Positions 36,868-48,019 of a stretch of DNA of 64,000 nucleotides are shown here, in pieces. The position numbers were made by a program, and so were the translations under genes. Source of the DNA: Dietzia sp. JS16-p6b. Its GTDB lineage: Bacteria; Actinomycetota; Actinomycetes; Mycobacteriales; Mycobacteriaceae. Position 1 is the stretch's first letter. Each line of letters starts with the position of its first letter. Below the pieces are notes generated by a model. It ran no database searches, was not told the origin of the DNA, and saw nothing but the letters and a program-made list of their open reading frames with translations. The stretch is taken from positions 1,212,001 to 1,276,000 of the forward strand of contig NZ_CP024869.1 in NCBI RefSeq assembly GCF_003052165.1. Direction: 5' to 3'.

Positions 36868-39048
36868 TCACCCGGCGGCGGCCACCGCTAGGGGCAGGAC
36901 GGCCCGGGCTCCGGCAACTCGCAGGTGCCGAGCGGCCTCCGTTGCCGTCCATCCCGTTTCGTGCAGATCGGTGACCAGAAGGGCCGGCCCGGTGGGGGTG
37001 GATTCCGGTCCGGACAGCGTGCCCCAGAGCTGGGCGACCCGGTAGGCGGAGTTCTGGGCGGTGACCGGGGGCAGGTCGGGATCTCTGGTGAGCTCCCCGA
37101 GGTGGTCCATCCGGCCCATCTGCGCGAGCGCGCGGGCCAGGCTCCCCACGAGTACCGGCCGCTCGCCGGTGAGCAGGGCCACCACCCCGGTGGGCCGTTC
37201 CTCCCACCCCCAGTCGCGCAGAACCGGGACGCACGCACGGACCACCCAGTCGGGAGCCTCCTGGTCGGCCCCGGAGAGTAGTCCGCGGAGCTTCTGGCCC
37301 AGCCCCAGGTCGGTGAGGCGGGCAAGGGCGCGTCCCTCGGCGGGCCCGTCGGCGATCTTTCCCTTCAACGGGACGTCGAGCCGCGCGAGACCGGTGGGCC
37401 ACTGTCGGCGCGGGGGCAGGACCACCCCCGGGCGCTCCAGCGCCTCGCGTGCCCGGGTCAGGGCACCCTCGTCGACGGACGCCGCCCTCCGGTCACCCGT
37501 GCAGTTGTCGCATCGACCGCACCCGCCGGAGGCCGGGTCGAGCGTGGGGTCGTCGAGCTGCCGACGCAGGAACTCCATCCGACACGAGCCGGTCTGCTCG
37601 TAGGCGATCATCGCCTCCTGCTCCGACCGCCTGGCCCGGGCCAGCCCGGCGTAACGCTCGGCGTCGTAGTGCCACTGTCGCCCGGTGGCGATCCACCCTC
37701 CTCGCACCCGCTGGACCGCACCGTCCACGTCGAGGACCTTGAGCACCATCTCCAGCCGGGTCCTGCCCAGATCGACCGCGGGCTCGAGGGCCTGGGTCGA
37801 CTGCGGCCGGTCCGGTTCCAGGGCGTCGAGGACCCGGCGGACCACGTCCTCGGGGGGGAAGGCCAGGGAGGCGAAGTGGTTCCAGATGGCCCGGTCCTCG
37901 GGCCCGGGCAGGAGCACCACCTCGGCGCGCTCGGCCGCGCGACCCGCGCGACCGATCTGCTGGTAGTAGGAGATGGGCGACGGAGGGGCCCCCAGGTGGA
38001 CCACGAAGCCCAGGTCGGGTTTGTCGAATCCCATGCCCAGCGCGGACGTGGCGACCAGCGCCTTGACCTCGTTGTCCAGCAACGAGCGCTCCAGTTCCTC
38101 GCGCTCGCCGGCGTCGGTGCGGCCGGTGTAGGCGCCCACACGGTGCCCGGCGGAGGTGAGCAATCCGGCCATGTCCTCGGCCGCCGCCACGGTGAGGCTG
38201 TAGATGATCCCGCTGCCCGGCAGGGATTCCAGGTTCTCCGCCAGCCACGCCGCGCGGCGCTCCGAGTCGTCGATCGCCACGACCGACAAGCGCAGCGATT
38301 CCCGGTCCAACCCTCCGCGCAGAACGAGGGTGTCGGACGCCGCGTCGCCCGCGTCCCCGTCAGGGCCCCCGGACCCACCCGGTCGTTCGCCCACACCGAG
38401 CTGCTGTGCCACGTCGCGCACCACCCGGTCGTTGGCCGTGGCGGTGGTGGCCAGGACCGGCACGCCCTCGGGCAGGTCCGCCAGAAGCGTGCGTATCCGG
38501 CGGTAATCGGGCCGGAAGTCGTGCCCCCAGTCCGAGACGCAGTGGGCCTCGTCGACCACCACCAGGCCGGCGTCCGCGGCCAGGGCGGGCAGCACGGTGT
38601 CGCGGAAGTCGGGGTTGTTGAGCCGTTCCGGGCTGACCAGGAGCACGTCCACCTCGCCGGCGCGGACCGAGGCGCGCACGTCGTCCCATTCCGTCATGTT
38701 GGCCGAGTTGATCGTGGCCGCGCGTACGCCCGCCCGCGCGGCGGCCTCGACCTGGTTGCGCATGAGGGCCAACAGCGGCGAGACGATCACCGTGGGCCCC
38801 GAGCCCAGCTCGCGGAGCAGTCGGGCGGCGATGAAGTACACCGCCGACTTGCCCCAGCCGGTGCGCTGCACCACGAGTGCGCGCCGCCGGTCGGCCACGA
38901 GCGAGTCGATCGCGGTCCACTGGTCCTCCCGGAGGCTCGCGTGCGGACCGGCGAGGGCGCGCAGCAGTTCGTCGGCCCGCGAGCGGAGCGCCTGACGGTC
39001 GGGTCCTGTGGTGGAGACGGCGCCGGGAGCTGAGGTCATGTCGCCCAT
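36868..39048 (-). CDS. recQ: RecQ-family DNA helicase with phosphoribosyltransferase-like C-terminus
   Basis: ATP-dependent 3'-5' DNA helicase. 726 residues. Helicase motifs: RTGWGKSAVYF (Walker A variant with Trp), DEAHCVSDWGHDFRPDY (II/aromatic loop), TATAND (III), SALGMGFDKPDLGFVVH and YYQQIGRAGR (V-VI). The zinc-binding cysteines are in C..CGRCDNC. The last ~60 residues (LLVTDLHETGWTATEAARHLRVAGA) resemble the PRPP loop of phosphoribosyltransferases, but with HETGWT where DDxxTTG is usual, so catalysis is unlikely. ATG at 39048; another ATG lies at 39039. Confidence 0.92.
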   Translation of the reverse strand: MGDMTSAPGAVSTTGPDRQALRSRADELLRALAGPHASLREDQWTAIDSLVADRRRALVVQRTGWGKSAVYFIAARLLRELGSGPTVIVSPLLALMRNQVEAAARAGVRAATINSANMTEWDDVRASVRAGEVDVLLVSPERLNNPDFRDTVLPALAADAGLVVVDEAHCVSDWGHDFRPDYRRIRTLLADLPEGVPVLATTATANDRVVRDVAQQLGVGERPGGSGGPDGDAGDAASDTLVLRGGLDRESLRLSVVAIDDSERRAAWLAENLESLPGSGIIYSLTVAAAEDMAGLLTSAGHRVGAYTGRTDAGEREELERSLLDNEVKALVATSALGMGFDKPDLGFVVHLGAPPSPISYYQQIGRAGRAAERAEVVLLPGPEDRAIWNHFASLAFPPEDVVRRVLDALEPDRPQSTQALEPAVDLGRTRLEMVLKVLDVDGAVQRVRGGWIATGRQWHYDAERYAGLARARRSEQEAMIAYEQTGSCRMEFLRRQLDDPTLDPASGGCGRCDNCTGDRRAASVDEGALTRAREALERPGVVLPPRRQWPTGLARLDVPLKGKIADGPAEGRALARLTDLGLGQKLRGLLSGADQEAPDWVVRACVPVLRDWGWEERPTGVVALLTGERPVLVGSLARALAQMGRMDHLGELTRDPDLPPVTAQNSAYRVAQLWGTLSGPESTPTGPALLVTDLHETGWTATEAARHLRVAGARAVLPLAVAAAG

Positions 39049-39116
39049 CGTGCACCACCGGTCCGACACCCGGACGGCGTGGCCGACGTCGGGAGCGGGC
39101 GCGGGCCGGGCGCGGC

Positions 39117-39122
39117 CATACT
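39117..39122 (+). promoter_or_regulatory. -10-like hexamer before the methyltransferase
   Basis: CATACT followed by 7 nt and the ATG at 39130; no Shine-Dalgarno. Confidence 0.4.
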
Positions 39123-39129
39123 GGGTGCC

Positions 39130-39741
39130 ATGACGCAGACGTGGAAGAAGATCGTGGACGCCGATCCCGGGCACTCGCATCGCTATGCCAAGCGGTGGGA
39201 CGACATGGTGGCCGAGGGCGTGGACATCGACGGCGAGGCACGGCTGATCGACGCCATGGCCCCGCGCGGTGCGCGGATCCTCGACGCGGGGTGCGGACAG
39301 GGGCGGACCGGCGCCTACCTTCACGAGCGCGGTCATCGGGTCACCGGGGTGGACCTCGATCCGCACCTGGTCGGACGGGCGCGGGAGCTGTGCCCCGGCG
39401 CCACCTGGGAGGTCGCGGACCTGGCAGGGGATGACTGGGCGACCGGCCCGTTCGACCTGGCGGTCTCCGCAGGCAACGTCCTGGCGTTCGTCGACCCCGC
39501 CGACCGTGGAGCGGTCCTGGCCAACCTCGCGGCGCGACTGGTGACACCGTCAGACGACGTCGGGGGTCGACCCGGGCGGCTGGTGGTGGGGTTCGGGCTC
39601 GACCGCGGGTGGACGCGCGAGGAGTTCGACGACGACGCACGCAGGGCGGGACTCGAGCTGGAGCAGCGCTGGTCCACCTGGGACCTCCGGCCGTTCACGG
39701 AGGGCAGTGGGTTCATGGTCGCCGTGCTCGTGCGCCGATAG
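39130..39741 (+). CDS. Class I SAM-dependent methyltransferase
   Basis: 203 residues. SAM-binding motif I is ILDAGCGQGRTGAYL, followed by VTGVDLDPHLVGRAR with the ribose-binding Asp, and motif II FDLAVSAGNVLAF. The substrate cannot be read from the sequence. The ATG at 39130 is chosen by the -10-like hexamer 7 nt upstream; the frame extends to 39079. It is divergent from recQ, with 81 bp between the start codons. Confidence 0.88.
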   Translation: MTQTWKKIVDADPGHSHRYAKRWDDMVAEGVDIDGEARLIDAMAPRGARILDAGCGQGRTGAYLHERGHRVTGVDLDPHLVGRARELCPGATWEVADLAGDDWATGPFDLAVSAGNVLAFVDPADRGAVLANLAARLVTPSDDVGGRPGRLVVGFGLDRGWTREEFDDDARRAGLELEQRWSTWDLRPFTEGSGFMVAVLVRR

Positions 39742-39791
39742 CCCCCGGGGGGCGCCTCCGCACCTTCGCCCCGGCCCGTCTCACCGGCCCT

Positions 39792-41249
39792 TCAGTGGTG
39801 GAAGTGCGACCCGGGGCCCTTGCGCGGCATCGGTGAGTCGAGCTGGTCGAGGAACATCACCTCGCCGGCGAGGTCCTTGATCAGCGCGGCGGCCAGGTCG
39901 CGTCCCAGGCCGACCCGGACCACGATGCGCAGCACGGTCAGGTGCGCCAGATCGTCGGCCAGCGGATAGGCGGGCACGAGCCAGCCCTTCATCCTGAGTC
40001 GATCCGACAGGTCGTACAGGGTCCACGTCTCCGTGTACCCCTCCTTGAGCCGCCAGGCGATCACCGGAATCGTGTCGCCACGGCTCACCAACTCGAAGGG
40101 GGCGAGCGCTCCGATCTCCGAGGCCAGGAACTGGGCGACGTCCAGAGACGCCTGCTGGACACGGCGGTAACCTTCCCGCCCGAGCCGGAGGAACATGTAG
40201 TACTGCAGGAGGACCTGCGCCCCGGGTCGCGAGAAGTTCAGCGCCAGGGTGGGCATGTCGCCACCGAGGTAGCTGCAGTGGAAGATCATGCTCTCCGGGA
40301 GTGACTCCCTGTCGCGCCACACGATCCAGCCCACGCCCGGGTAGACGAGCCCGTACTTGTGGCCGGAGGTGTTGATGGACGCGACGCGCCCGACACGGAA
40401 ATCCCACTCGAGATCGGGTTGGCAGAACGGCGCGACCATGCCGCCTGACGCGCCGTCGACGTGGATGCGGACGTCGAGACCGGTGGTCTCCTGGATCTGG
40501 TCGAGCTTCCGGGCGATCTCCGCGACCGGCTCGTAGGCACCGGTGTAGGTGACGCCCATGATGGCCACCACCCCGATGGTGTTCTCGTCGACGTACTCCT
40601 CCAGATCGTGTCCGTCGAGCATCGGGTGCTCCGCCGAGATGGGCACCCAGCGGGGCTCGACCTCGAAGTAGTTGCAGAACTTCTCCCAGCAGACCTGCAC
40701 GGCGGTCGACAGGACGATGTTGGGGCTCTCGGTGGACCGACCGGCCGCCCGCCGCGCGGACTGCCAGCGTCGCTTGAGCGCGAGCCCACCCAGCATGCAG
40801 GCCTCGGACGAGCCGATCGTGGAGGTGCCGATGGACTCCCGGACGTCGGGCACGTTCCAGAGATCGGCGATCATCCTCCAGCAGCGCTCCTCGATCGCGG
40901 CGGTCTGGGGGTACTCGTCCTTGTCGATCATGTTCTTGTCGACGGTCTCGGCGTACAGGCGCCGGGCCTCGTCGTCCATCCACGTGGAGACGAACGTCGC
41001 GAGGTTGAGTCTCGCGTTGCCGTCGAGCATCGCCTCGTCGTGGACGATCTGATAGGCCGTCTCGGGAAGCGAGGGGTCCCCCGGCAGCGTGAAGCGGGGC
41101 AGCTCCGTGGCCTCGCCGGGACGCACGAAGACCGAATCGAGGGTCAGTGACTCGCCGCCCTCGTCGGTGGTGTGACGCGCCGGTGTGTGACGTGCGGCAG
41201 CGTGGCGTGCAGTCGTGTGACGGGCTGTGACGTGCGAATTCTCGGCCAC
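39792..41249 (-). CDS. gad: Glutamate decarboxylase (PLP-dependent)
   Basis: Converts glutamate to GABA and consumes a proton, often for acid tolerance. 485 residues. The pyridoxal-phosphate lysine is in [18 protein letters not shown], with HVDGASGG for cofactor contact. [13 protein letters not shown] and [13 protein letters not shown] are typical of group II Gad. The C-terminus KGPGSHFHH matches the pH-sensing tail of GadB. The first ~30 residues are an unusual repeat of xARHT units. GTG start with GAGGAGAG upstream. No glutamate/GABA antiporter gene is in the window. Confidence 0.95.
   Translation of the reverse strand: MAENSHVTARHTTARHAAARHTPARHTTDEGGESLTLDSVFVRPGEATELPRFTLPGDPSLPETAYQIVHDEAMLDGNARLNLATFVSTWMDDEARRLYAETVDKNMIDKDEYPQTAAIEERCWRMIADLWNVPDVRESIGTSTIGSSEACMLGGLALKRRWQSARRAAGRSTESPNIVLSTAVQVCWEKFCNYFEVEPRWVPISAEHPMLDGHDLEEYVDENTIGVVAIMGVTYTGAYEPVAEIARKLDQIQETTGLDVRIHVDGASGGMVAPFCQPDLEWDFRVGRVASINTSGHKYGLVYPGVGWIVWRDRESLPESMIFHCSYLGGDMPTLALNFSRPGAQVLLQYYMFLRLGREGYRRVQQASLDVAQFLASEIGALAPFELVSRGDTIPVIAWRLKEGYTETWTLYDLSDRLRMKGWLVPAYPLADDLAHLTVLRIVVRVGLGRDLAAALIKDLAGEVMFLDQLDSPMPRKGPGSHFHH
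41170..41240 (-). repeat. 15-bp repeats encoding a His/Arg-rich gad N-terminus
   Basis: Approximate tandem 15-bp units on the minus strand encode [24 protein letters not shown] (residues 7-30 of Gad). Copies vary in their third codon positions. Confidence 0.75.
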
Positions 41250-41353
41250 TGTCTCTCCTCGGATCGGGACTCGTCCCGTGGCGTCCCCTCGGGTGTCAGA
41301 GTGTGCCACCGATCGAGGGCGACCGTCGTCGACTTCTCGAGGCTCGCCCCTGA

Positions 41354-41375
41354 CCACCCGTGGCACCACGGGTGG
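41354..41375. promoter_or_regulatory. 22-bp palindrome between gad and the divergent SDR
   Basis: CCACCCGTGG-CA-CCACGGGTGG: perfect 10-bp inverted arms, each itself a CCAC-N2-GTGG near-palindrome. Located 47 bp before the SDR start and 105 bp before the gad start. A candidate operator. Confidence 0.5.
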
Positions 41376-41409
41376 ACCCAGAGCGACACCGCTGGGCCCG
41401 CCGTCCCAG

Positions 41410-41415
41410 CACACT
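41410..41415 (+). promoter_or_regulatory. -10-like hexamer before the SDR
   Basis: CACACT followed by 6 nt and ATG; no Shine-Dalgarno. Confidence 0.35.
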
Positions 41416-41421
41416 GTGTCC

Positions 41422-42327
41422 ATGAGCATTCAGAAGAGGTCGGCCAGCACCCGGAAATGGACCGTGGGCCGCCTTCCCGACCTGACCGGAAAGATCATCA
41501 TGGTGACCGGCGCCACGAGCGGGATCGGCAAGGAGGCAGCGCGCGAGGTCGCGCGTCGCGGCGCTCACGTGGTGCTCCCCTCCATCACCCGCGCCGAGGG
41601 GGAATCGGCAGCGGCGGAGATCGGCGGGTCGACGGAGGTCCACGAGCTCGACCTGAGCCGCCTCGACGCCGTGCGCGCATTCGCGGCGGACTACACGGGC
41701 CCGATCGACGTCCTGCTGGACAACGCCGGACTCATGAGCCGGACCCGCGAAGAGACCACCGACGGCTTCGAGCTCCATCTGGGGGTCAACGTCCTCGGGC
41801 CGTTCCTGCTCACCGAACTGCTGTTGCCTCAGATCAGGGAGCGGGTCGTGATCACGTCCTCGATGGCCCACGCCGCCGGTCGCATCGACTTCACCGACCC
41901 CCACTTCCGTCGGCGCCGATACTCCATGGCGGCGGCGTACGCCCAGTCCAAACTCGGATGCATGCTCTGGGGCCTCGACCTGCAGAACCGGCTCCGCGCC
42001 GCCGGGTCGCCGGTGGACGTTCAACTCGCGCACCCCGGTTTCGCCGCCACCTCGATCCTCGATCCGACGCCGTTCCCGCCGGTCAACAGAGTTCTCAACC
42101 GCATCGGTCGAGGGATCATCCCCACCGCGGCCGACGGGGCGCGACCGCTGCTGTACGCCGCCACGGAGTCGCTCCCACCGGCGTCGTACATCGGACCGTC
42201 GGGATGCCGTCAGATCGCCGGGTCGCCGGGTCCGTGCGAGCGCTCCGCCGCCGCCGGGGATCCGGACCTCGCCCGCCGCTTCCGGGAGTTCGCCGTGCGC
42301 GAGACCGGAGTCGATCCGGTCGTCTGA
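41422..42327 (+). CDS. Short-chain dehydrogenase/reductase
   Basis: NAD(P)-dependent oxidoreductase. 301 residues. The Rossmann motif [20 protein letters not shown], the catalytic Ser in TSSMAHAAG and YAQSK (Tyr/Lys pair) are all present. The N-terminal ~25 residues (basic, SASTRKW) resemble those of retinol dehydrogenase-like actinobacterial SDRs. The substrate is unknown. It diverges from gad and is followed 44 bp later by proA. Confidence 0.9.
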   Translation: MSIQKRSASTRKWTVGRLPDLTGKIIMVTGATSGIGKEAAREVARRGAHVVLPSITRAEGESAAAEIGGSTEVHELDLSRLDAVRAFAADYTGPIDVLLDNAGLMSRTREETTDGFELHLGVNVLGPFLLTELLLPQIRERVVITSSMAHAAGRIDFTDPHFRRRRYSMAAAYAQSKLGCMLWGLDLQNRLRAAGSPVDVQLAHPGFAATSILDPTPFPPVNRVLNRIGRGIIPTAADGARPLLYAATESLPPASYIGPSGCRQIAGSPGPCERSAAAGDPDLARRFREFAVRETGVDPVV

Positions 42328-42358
42328 CTGGTCGCGTCGTCCTCCCCGGACGCATCGG

Positions 42359-42364
42359 TAAGCT
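42359..42364 (+). promoter_or_regulatory. -10-like hexamer placed for leaderless proA
   Basis: TAAGCT followed by 7 nt and the proA ATG; no Shine-Dalgarno. Confidence 0.4.
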
Positions 42365-42371
42365 GGTGGAC

Positions 42372-43700
42372 ATGACCACCAGCCACCTCGACGCCCCCGA
42401 CCTCACCGACCAGTCCGGCGCCGATCGGCCCGCTCACGACCCGACGAGCGAGATCGTCCATGACTCGACGCGTGAAGCCGTCCACGATGCGGCCCTCCGC
42501 GCCCGGGGCGCGTCGCGGGAACTGGCCCTGCTCACCGCGGAACGCAAGAACGCGCTTCTGTTCGGCGCGGCCGACGCCCTGGTGGCGGCACAGGCTCAGG
42601 TCCTCGAGGCCAACGCCCGCGACATCGAGGAGCAGTCGGCGGAGGGCACCGGGGAGGCCATGCTGGATCGCCTCCGTCTGACCGCCGAGCGGATCGAGGG
42701 GATCGCCGGCGGGCTCCGCCAGGTAGCGGGACTGGCCGATCCGATCGGCACCGTCACCCGTGGATCGACCCGCCCCAACGGTCTGCAGCTGCGTCAGGTC
42801 CGGGTGCCGTTGGGCGTGATCGGCATGATCTATGAGGGCCGGCCCAACGTCACCGTCGACGCCTTCGGCCTGGCGTTCAAGTCGGGCAACGCGGCGTTGC
42901 TCCGCGGGTCGCGCTCGGCCCGGCACTCGAACGAGGCGCTCGTGACGGTCCTCCGTGACGTGCTGGCGCGCCACGAACTACCGGTGGAGGCGGTCCAGTT
43001 GCTGCCGTCGGCCGACCGGTCGTCGGTCACCCACCTCATCCAGGCACGCGGACTGGTCGACGTGGTGATCCCCCGCGGTGGTGCCGGACTCATCCAGGCG
43101 GTGGTGGAGAACGCGAAGGTACCGGCCATCGAGACCGGTACCGGGAACTGTCACCTCTACATCCACGGAGACGCCGACCTGGACGAGGCGATCCGGCTGC
43201 TCCTCAACGGCAAGACCCGCCGGTGCAGCGTGTGCAACGCCACCGAGACGGTGCTCCTCGACGAGGCCCTCGGCGACGCTGCGGTGGACCGCGTGGTGGG
43301 GGCGTTGCAGTCCGCCGGGGTGACCGTGCACGGGGACCGCGAGGGCCTCGTCCCCGCCGACGACGTGGACTGGGGCGAGGAGTACCTGAGTATGGACATC
43401 GCCCTCAAGGTGGTCGACGGAGTGGACGCCGCCATCGAGCACATCGCACGCTGGTCCTCGGGACACACCGAGGCGGTGGCCACCCGGAGCATCGAGGTGG
43501 CCGACACGTTCTGCGCCCGGGTCGACGCCGCCGCTGTGATGGTCAACGCCTCCACCGCGTGGACGGACGGCGAGATGTTCGGCTTCGGTGCCGAGATCGG
43601 CATCTCCACCCAGAAGTTGCACGCCCGCGGACCCATGGGCCTCGAGGAGCTCACCAGTACCAAGTGGATCGCGCACGGCAAGGGGCACGTGCGTCCCTGA
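42372..43700 (+). CDS. proA: Glutamate-5-semialdehyde dehydrogenase (gamma-glutamyl phosphate reductase)
   Basis: Second step of proline synthesis. 442 residues. The catalytic cysteine is in [38 protein letters not shown] and the SRSARHSN region are ProA signatures. The first ~40 residues are a non-conserved polar extension. The ATG is preceded by a -10-like hexamer. It starts the conserved proA-MoxR-VWA-nadD block. Confidence 0.96.
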   Translation: MTTSHLDAPDLTDQSGADRPAHDPTSEIVHDSTREAVHDAALRARGASRELALLTAERKNALLFGAADALVAAQAQVLEANARDIEEQSAEGTGEAMLDRLRLTAERIEGIAGGLRQVAGLADPIGTVTRGSTRPNGLQLRQVRVPLGVIGMIYEGRPNVTVDAFGLAFKSGNAALLRGSRSARHSNEALVTVLRDVLARHELPVEAVQLLPSADRSSVTHLIQARGLVDVVIPRGGAGLIQAVVENAKVPAIETGTGNCHLYIHGDADLDEAIRLLLNGKTRRCSVCNATETVLLDEALGDAAVDRVVGALQSAGVTVHGDREGLVPADDVDWGEEYLSMDIALKVVDGVDAAIEHIARWSSGHTEAVATRSIEVADTFCARVDAAAVMVNASTAWTDGEMFGFGAEIGISTQKLHARGPMGLEELTSTKWIAHGKGHVRP

Positions 43701-43757
43701 CGCGCGCGACCCGGGTCGACGCCCCATCACCCGCGATTCCCACCGAAAGGATCCCCC

Positions 43758-44639
<882 letters not shown>

Positions 44640-44666
44640 CGTGCGAGGACAAGGAGGCGAGGCACG

Positions 44667-46097
44667 GTGACCACGCGTTCTCCCGGCGGGTTGTCCGGCC
44701 ACCTGGTCGACTTCGTCGACGCCCTGCGCCGCAAAGGGATCCCCGTGGGACCTAGTGAGGCGGTCGACGCCGCGGCGGCGATGGTCCACATCGACCTGCT
44801 CGACCGTGCAGCGCTCAGGGAGGCGCTCGCGGCGACGATCCTGCACAAGCCCACCCACCGCGGTGTGTTCGACCAGATCTTCGACCTGTGGTTCCCCGCC
44901 GCGATCGGCGCGCACTCCCCGGCGGACGGCGTGGCGGTCGAGGTGGAGATCCCGACGGACGACGACGGCACGGTGGACCCCGACGCTCTGAACGAGCTCA
45001 TTGCCTCGCTGCTGCTCGAGAACACCGAGGAGTCGCGCGCCAAGGCCCGCGCGTTGGCCGAACTCCTGGTGGAGCAGCTCGGCTCCTACGATTCGGTCAA
45101 TGGTCCGCGCTACTCCGCCTACCAGGCTCTCAGTCCCCTCGACACCGGCGCGATCATGCAGAAGATCCTCGACGGTCTGATGGGGGCGGACCCGTTCGAC
45201 CCGGACGGTTCCAAGCGGCACGCCGAGAAGTCCGCGGCCGCCAGTTCGGCGGCGGACATGGTGCGGGGTTTCCTCCGCGAGGTCGCCGACGAGACCCGGC
45301 GCCGCACCGCGGAGACGGTGGGGCGCGACCGGGTGGCCGACTACGCGGTGGGCCCCGCGGCGGAACAGGTGGACTTCCTGCGGGCCAACGACCAGGACCT
45401 GCAGGTCCTGCGGCGACGCGTGGGACCTCTCGCCCGGCAGCTCGGCAGTCGCCTGGCCGCCCGTCGTCGTCGTCACCGCCAGGGTGCGATCGACATGCGC
45501 AAGACGATGCGCCGGTCCATGTCCACCGGCGGGGTGCCGGTGGAACTGGTCCTGCGCAAGCCCCGGCCGGCGAGGCCGGAGCTGGTGGTGTTGTGCGACG
45601 TGTCCGGTTCGGTGGCCGGGTTCAGTCATTTCACGCTCCAACTGGTGCACTCGCTGCGCGAGCAGTTCTCCCGCGTGCGGGTCTTCGCCTTCGTCGACAC
45701 CACCGACGAGGTCACCTCGTTCTTCGAGACCGGATCGGACCTGGGATCGGCGATGAGCCGCATGGTGCGCGAGGCCCGGATCATCACCTACGACGGGCAC
45801 TCCGACTACGGTCACGCGCTCGAGGGGTTCGCCGACCGCTACGCCCACACCCTGACCCGTACGGGTTCGCTGCTCATCCTGGGCGACGGGCGCAACAACT
45901 ACCGCGACCCCTCCGTGGACGCTCTCGAGTTCGTCAGCGAGCGGGTCGGACACACCCACTGGCTCAACCCCGAGCCCAGGAAGCAGTGGGGCACGGGCGA
46001 CTCGGCCGCCCGCCTGTACTCCCAGTACGTGCCCATGCACGAGTGTCGCAACGTCGAGCAACTCACGGCGGTCGTCGCGGGTCTGCTGCCCGTGTGA
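44667..46097 (+). CDS. VWA-domain protein (CoxE-like), MoxR partner
   Basis: 476 residues. The von Willebrand-factor-A domain is in the C-terminal half with MIDAS motif [11 protein letters not shown] and a second metal residue near [11 protein letters not shown]. The N-terminal half is helical and charged. The preceding basic cluster [10 protein letters not shown] and [12 protein letters not shown] lead into the VWA domain, as in CoxE/DUF58-like proteins. GTG start with AAGGAGG upstream. It is likely a substrate adaptor of the MoxR ATPase; the client is unknown (Rv2425c position). Confidence 0.9.
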   Translation: MTTRSPGGLSGHLVDFVDALRRKGIPVGPSEAVDAAAAMVHIDLLDRAALREALAATILHKPTHRGVFDQIFDLWFPAAIGAHSPADGVAVEVEIPTDDDGTVDPDALNELIASLLLENTEESRAKARALAELLVEQLGSYDSVNGPRYSAYQALSPLDTGAIMQKILDGLMGADPFDPDGSKRHAEKSAAASSAADMVRGFLREVADETRRRTAETVGRDRVADYAVGPAAEQVDFLRANDQDLQVLRRRVGPLARQLGSRLAARRRRHRQGAIDMRKTMRRSMSTGGVPVELVLRKPRPARPELVVLCDVSGSVAGFSHFTLQLVHSLREQFSRVRVFAFVDTTDEVTSFFETGSDLGSAMSRMVREARIITYDGHSDYGHALEGFADRYAHTLTRTGSLLILGDGRNNYRDPSVDALEFVSERVGHTHWLNPEPRKQWGTGDSAARLYSQYVPMHECRNVEQLTAVVAGLLPV

Positions 46098-46139
46098 CCG
46101 CGCGGGCACGCGAGGGAGCGGAACGTGGTGCCGGACCGA

Positions 46140-46145
46140 TAGACT
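46140..46145 (+). promoter_or_regulatory. -10-like hexamer before nadD
   Basis: TAGACT followed by 8 nt and the nadD ATG. Confidence 0.35.
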
Positions 46146-46153
46146 CGGCGACC

Positions 46154-46870
46154 ATGACCACGACGGGGGCCGCCGCGGGCGTCGGACGCCGCATCGGAGT
46201 GATGGGCGGGACCTTCGATCCGATCCATCACGGTCACCTGGTGGCGGCCAGCGAGGTCGCCCACCGCTTCGGCCTCGACGACGTGGTCTTCGTCCCCACC
46301 GGAGAGCCGTGGCAGAAGCGGGGGCGTTCCGTCTCACCCGCCGAGGACCGGTATCTCATGACCGTCATCGCCACGGCCTCCAATCCCCGGTTCTCCGTGA
46401 GTCGCGTGGACATCGACCGCCGGGGTCCCACGTTCACCGTCGACACCCTCAGGGACCTCCTGCGGCAGAACCCCGGGGTCGAGATCTTCTTCATCACCGG
46501 TGCGGACGCACTGGAGAAGATCCTGACCTGGCGCGGCTGGGAGGAGATGTTCGAGCTGGCCACGTTCGTCGGGGTCTCACGCCCCGGTTTCGAGTTGTCC
46601 GACACCCATCTGACGGAGATCGGTGACGGGCGCGTGCACCTGCTCGAGATCCCCGCGCTGGCCATCTCCTCGACCGAGTGCCGCAGGCGCGCGGCCGAGG
46701 ACGCACCGGTCTGGTACCTCGTGCCGGACGGTGTCGTCCAGTACATCGCCAAACGCAACCTGTACCGTCCCGAGGGCTCCACCAGGCTCGACGGGACCCC
46801 CGCCGCGACGGCTCCGGCGCACCGCGAGCTCGTCCGCACCGACAACCACACCGAGGAGAACCACCAGTGA
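46154..46870 (+). CDS. nadD: Nicotinate-nucleotide adenylyltransferase
   Basis: Forms deamido-NAD from nicotinate mononucleotide and ATP. 238 residues. The nucleotidyltransferase motif [16 protein letters not shown] is near residue 17, with SxTxxR as ISSTECRRR. The last ~35 residues are a non-conserved extension ([17 protein letters not shown]). The stop overlaps the rsfS start as GTGA. Confidence 0.96.
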   Translation: MTTTGAAAGVGRRIGVMGGTFDPIHHGHLVAASEVAHRFGLDDVVFVPTGEPWQKRGRSVSPAEDRYLMTVIATASNPRFSVSRVDIDRRGPTFTVDTLRDLLRQNPGVEIFFITGADALEKILTWRGWEEMFELATFVGVSRPGFELSDTHLTEIGDGRVHLLEIPALAISSTECRRRAAEDAPVWYLVPDGVVQYIAKRNLYRPEGSTRLDGTPAATAPAHRELVRTDNHTEENHQ

Positions 46871-47310
46871 CCGCTAGCCCCGAGGCCCTGGAGATGGCGG
46901 GCATCGCCGCCCGCGCCGCAGACGAGAAGCTGGCCACGGACGTCGTCGTGCTCGACGTCTCCGGTCAGCTCATCATCACCGACTGCTTCGTCCTGGCCTC
47001 GGCCGACACCGAACGCCAGGTCAACGCGGTGGTCGACGAGATCGAGGACAAGCTCCGAGAGGCGGGGCACAAGCCGCTGCGTCGGGAGGGCACGCGGGAG
47101 GGGCGCTGGGCGCTGCTCGACTACAACGAAGTGGTCGTGCACGTCCAGCACGTCGACGAACGCGACTACTACTCGCTCGACCGGCTCTGGAAGGACTGCC
47201 CGGTCGTGGAGATCGAGGGAGTGGAGACCTCCGGCCGGCCCGAGTCCGCCACCAGTGGCGCCGACGACTCGCTCGCGCCGGAGGAGCCGCAGCGGGATCA
47301 GGGGCTCTGA
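46867..47310 (+). CDS. rsfS: Ribosomal silencing factor RsfS
   Basis: Binds bL14 and prevents subunit joining under starvation. 147 residues. The conserved core [24 protein letters not shown] and [17 protein letters not shown] are diagnostic, with [11 protein letters not shown] at the end of the domain. The C-terminal ~30 residues are disordered. GTG start overlapping nadD. Confidence 0.96.
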   Translation: MTASPEALEMAGIAARAADEKLATDVVVLDVSGQLIITDCFVLASADTERQVNAVVDEIEDKLREAGHKPLRREGTREGRWALLDYNEVVVHVQHVDERDYYSLDRLWKDCPVVEIEGVETSGRPESATSGADDSLAPEEPQRDQGL

Positions 47311-47317
47311 CACCCTC

Positions 47318-48019
47318 GTGACCCGTCGTCTCATCCTGCTGCGTCACGGTCAGACGCACTACAACGCCTCGTTGCGCATGCAGGGCCAGTTGGACACCGA
47401 ACTCAGTGAACTCGGAGTCCAACAGGCCCACGCAGTGGGCCGCGCGTTGGCGCACCGTCGGCCGTGGACGATCCTGTCCTCGGATCTGCAGCGGGCGCAC
47501 GAGACGGCGCTGGCACTGGCATCGGAGGTCGGACTCGAGGTCCGGACCGACCCGCGCCTGCGGGAGACCCATCTGGGCACGTGGCAGGGGATGAGCCATT
47601 CGGAGGTCGACGAGCAGTGGCCCGAGGCCCGGATGCGGTGGCGCAGCACACCGCGGTGGTCCCCGCCCGAGGGGGAGAGCCGCCTCGACGTGGCCCGCCG
47701 CACCCGAGAGGTGGTCGACGAGCTCGTGGACGCCTCGCCCGGGTGGAACGAGCACCCGGCGGTGCTCGTGGCCCACGGGGGCGCGATCGCCGCCCTCACC
47801 GCCGCCCTCATCGAGTTGCCGGTCGAGCAGTACCCGATCTTCAACGGTCTCGGGAACACCTGCTGGGTGCAGCTCTCGGCGCATCCGCGCCCCGGGCCCT
47901 CCTGGAGTGGACAGACCGCGGAGCCGGAGATCGGGCCCACGACCGACGGCGCGCGCGAGGTGCTCTGGCGCCTCGACCAGTGGAACGCCGGTCTCACGCC
48001 CCCGGTGGCGACGACATGA
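47318..48019 (+). CDS. Histidine phosphatase / phosphoglycerate mutase family protein
   Basis: 233 residues. The catalytic LRHGQTHYN motif is at residues 8-16, the acid residue in LRETHLGTWQG, and the second histidine in VAHGGAIAAL. In M. tuberculosis the gene after rsfS encodes glucosyl-3-phosphoglycerate phosphatase (GpgP), so a role in methylglucose lipopolysaccharide synthesis is plausible from position, though not proved here. GTG start 8 bp after rsfS; the stop overlaps degV (ATGA). Confidence 0.92.
   Translation: MTRRLILLRHGQTHYNASLRMQGQLDTELSELGVQQAHAVGRALAHRRPWTILSSDLQRAHETALALASEVGLEVRTDPRLRETHLGTWQGMSHSEVDEQWPEARMRWRSTPRWSPPEGESRLDVARRTREVVDELVDASPGWNEHPAVLVAHGGAIAALTAALIELPVEQYPIFNGLGNTCWVQLSAHPRPGPSWSGQTAEPEIGPTTDGAREVLWRLDQWNAGLTPPVATT

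Noticed and set aside
41250-41429. Upstream extension of glutamate decarboxylase to 41429
   Set aside because: The extra residues are not Gad-like and would cover the divergent control region and overlap the SDR start.
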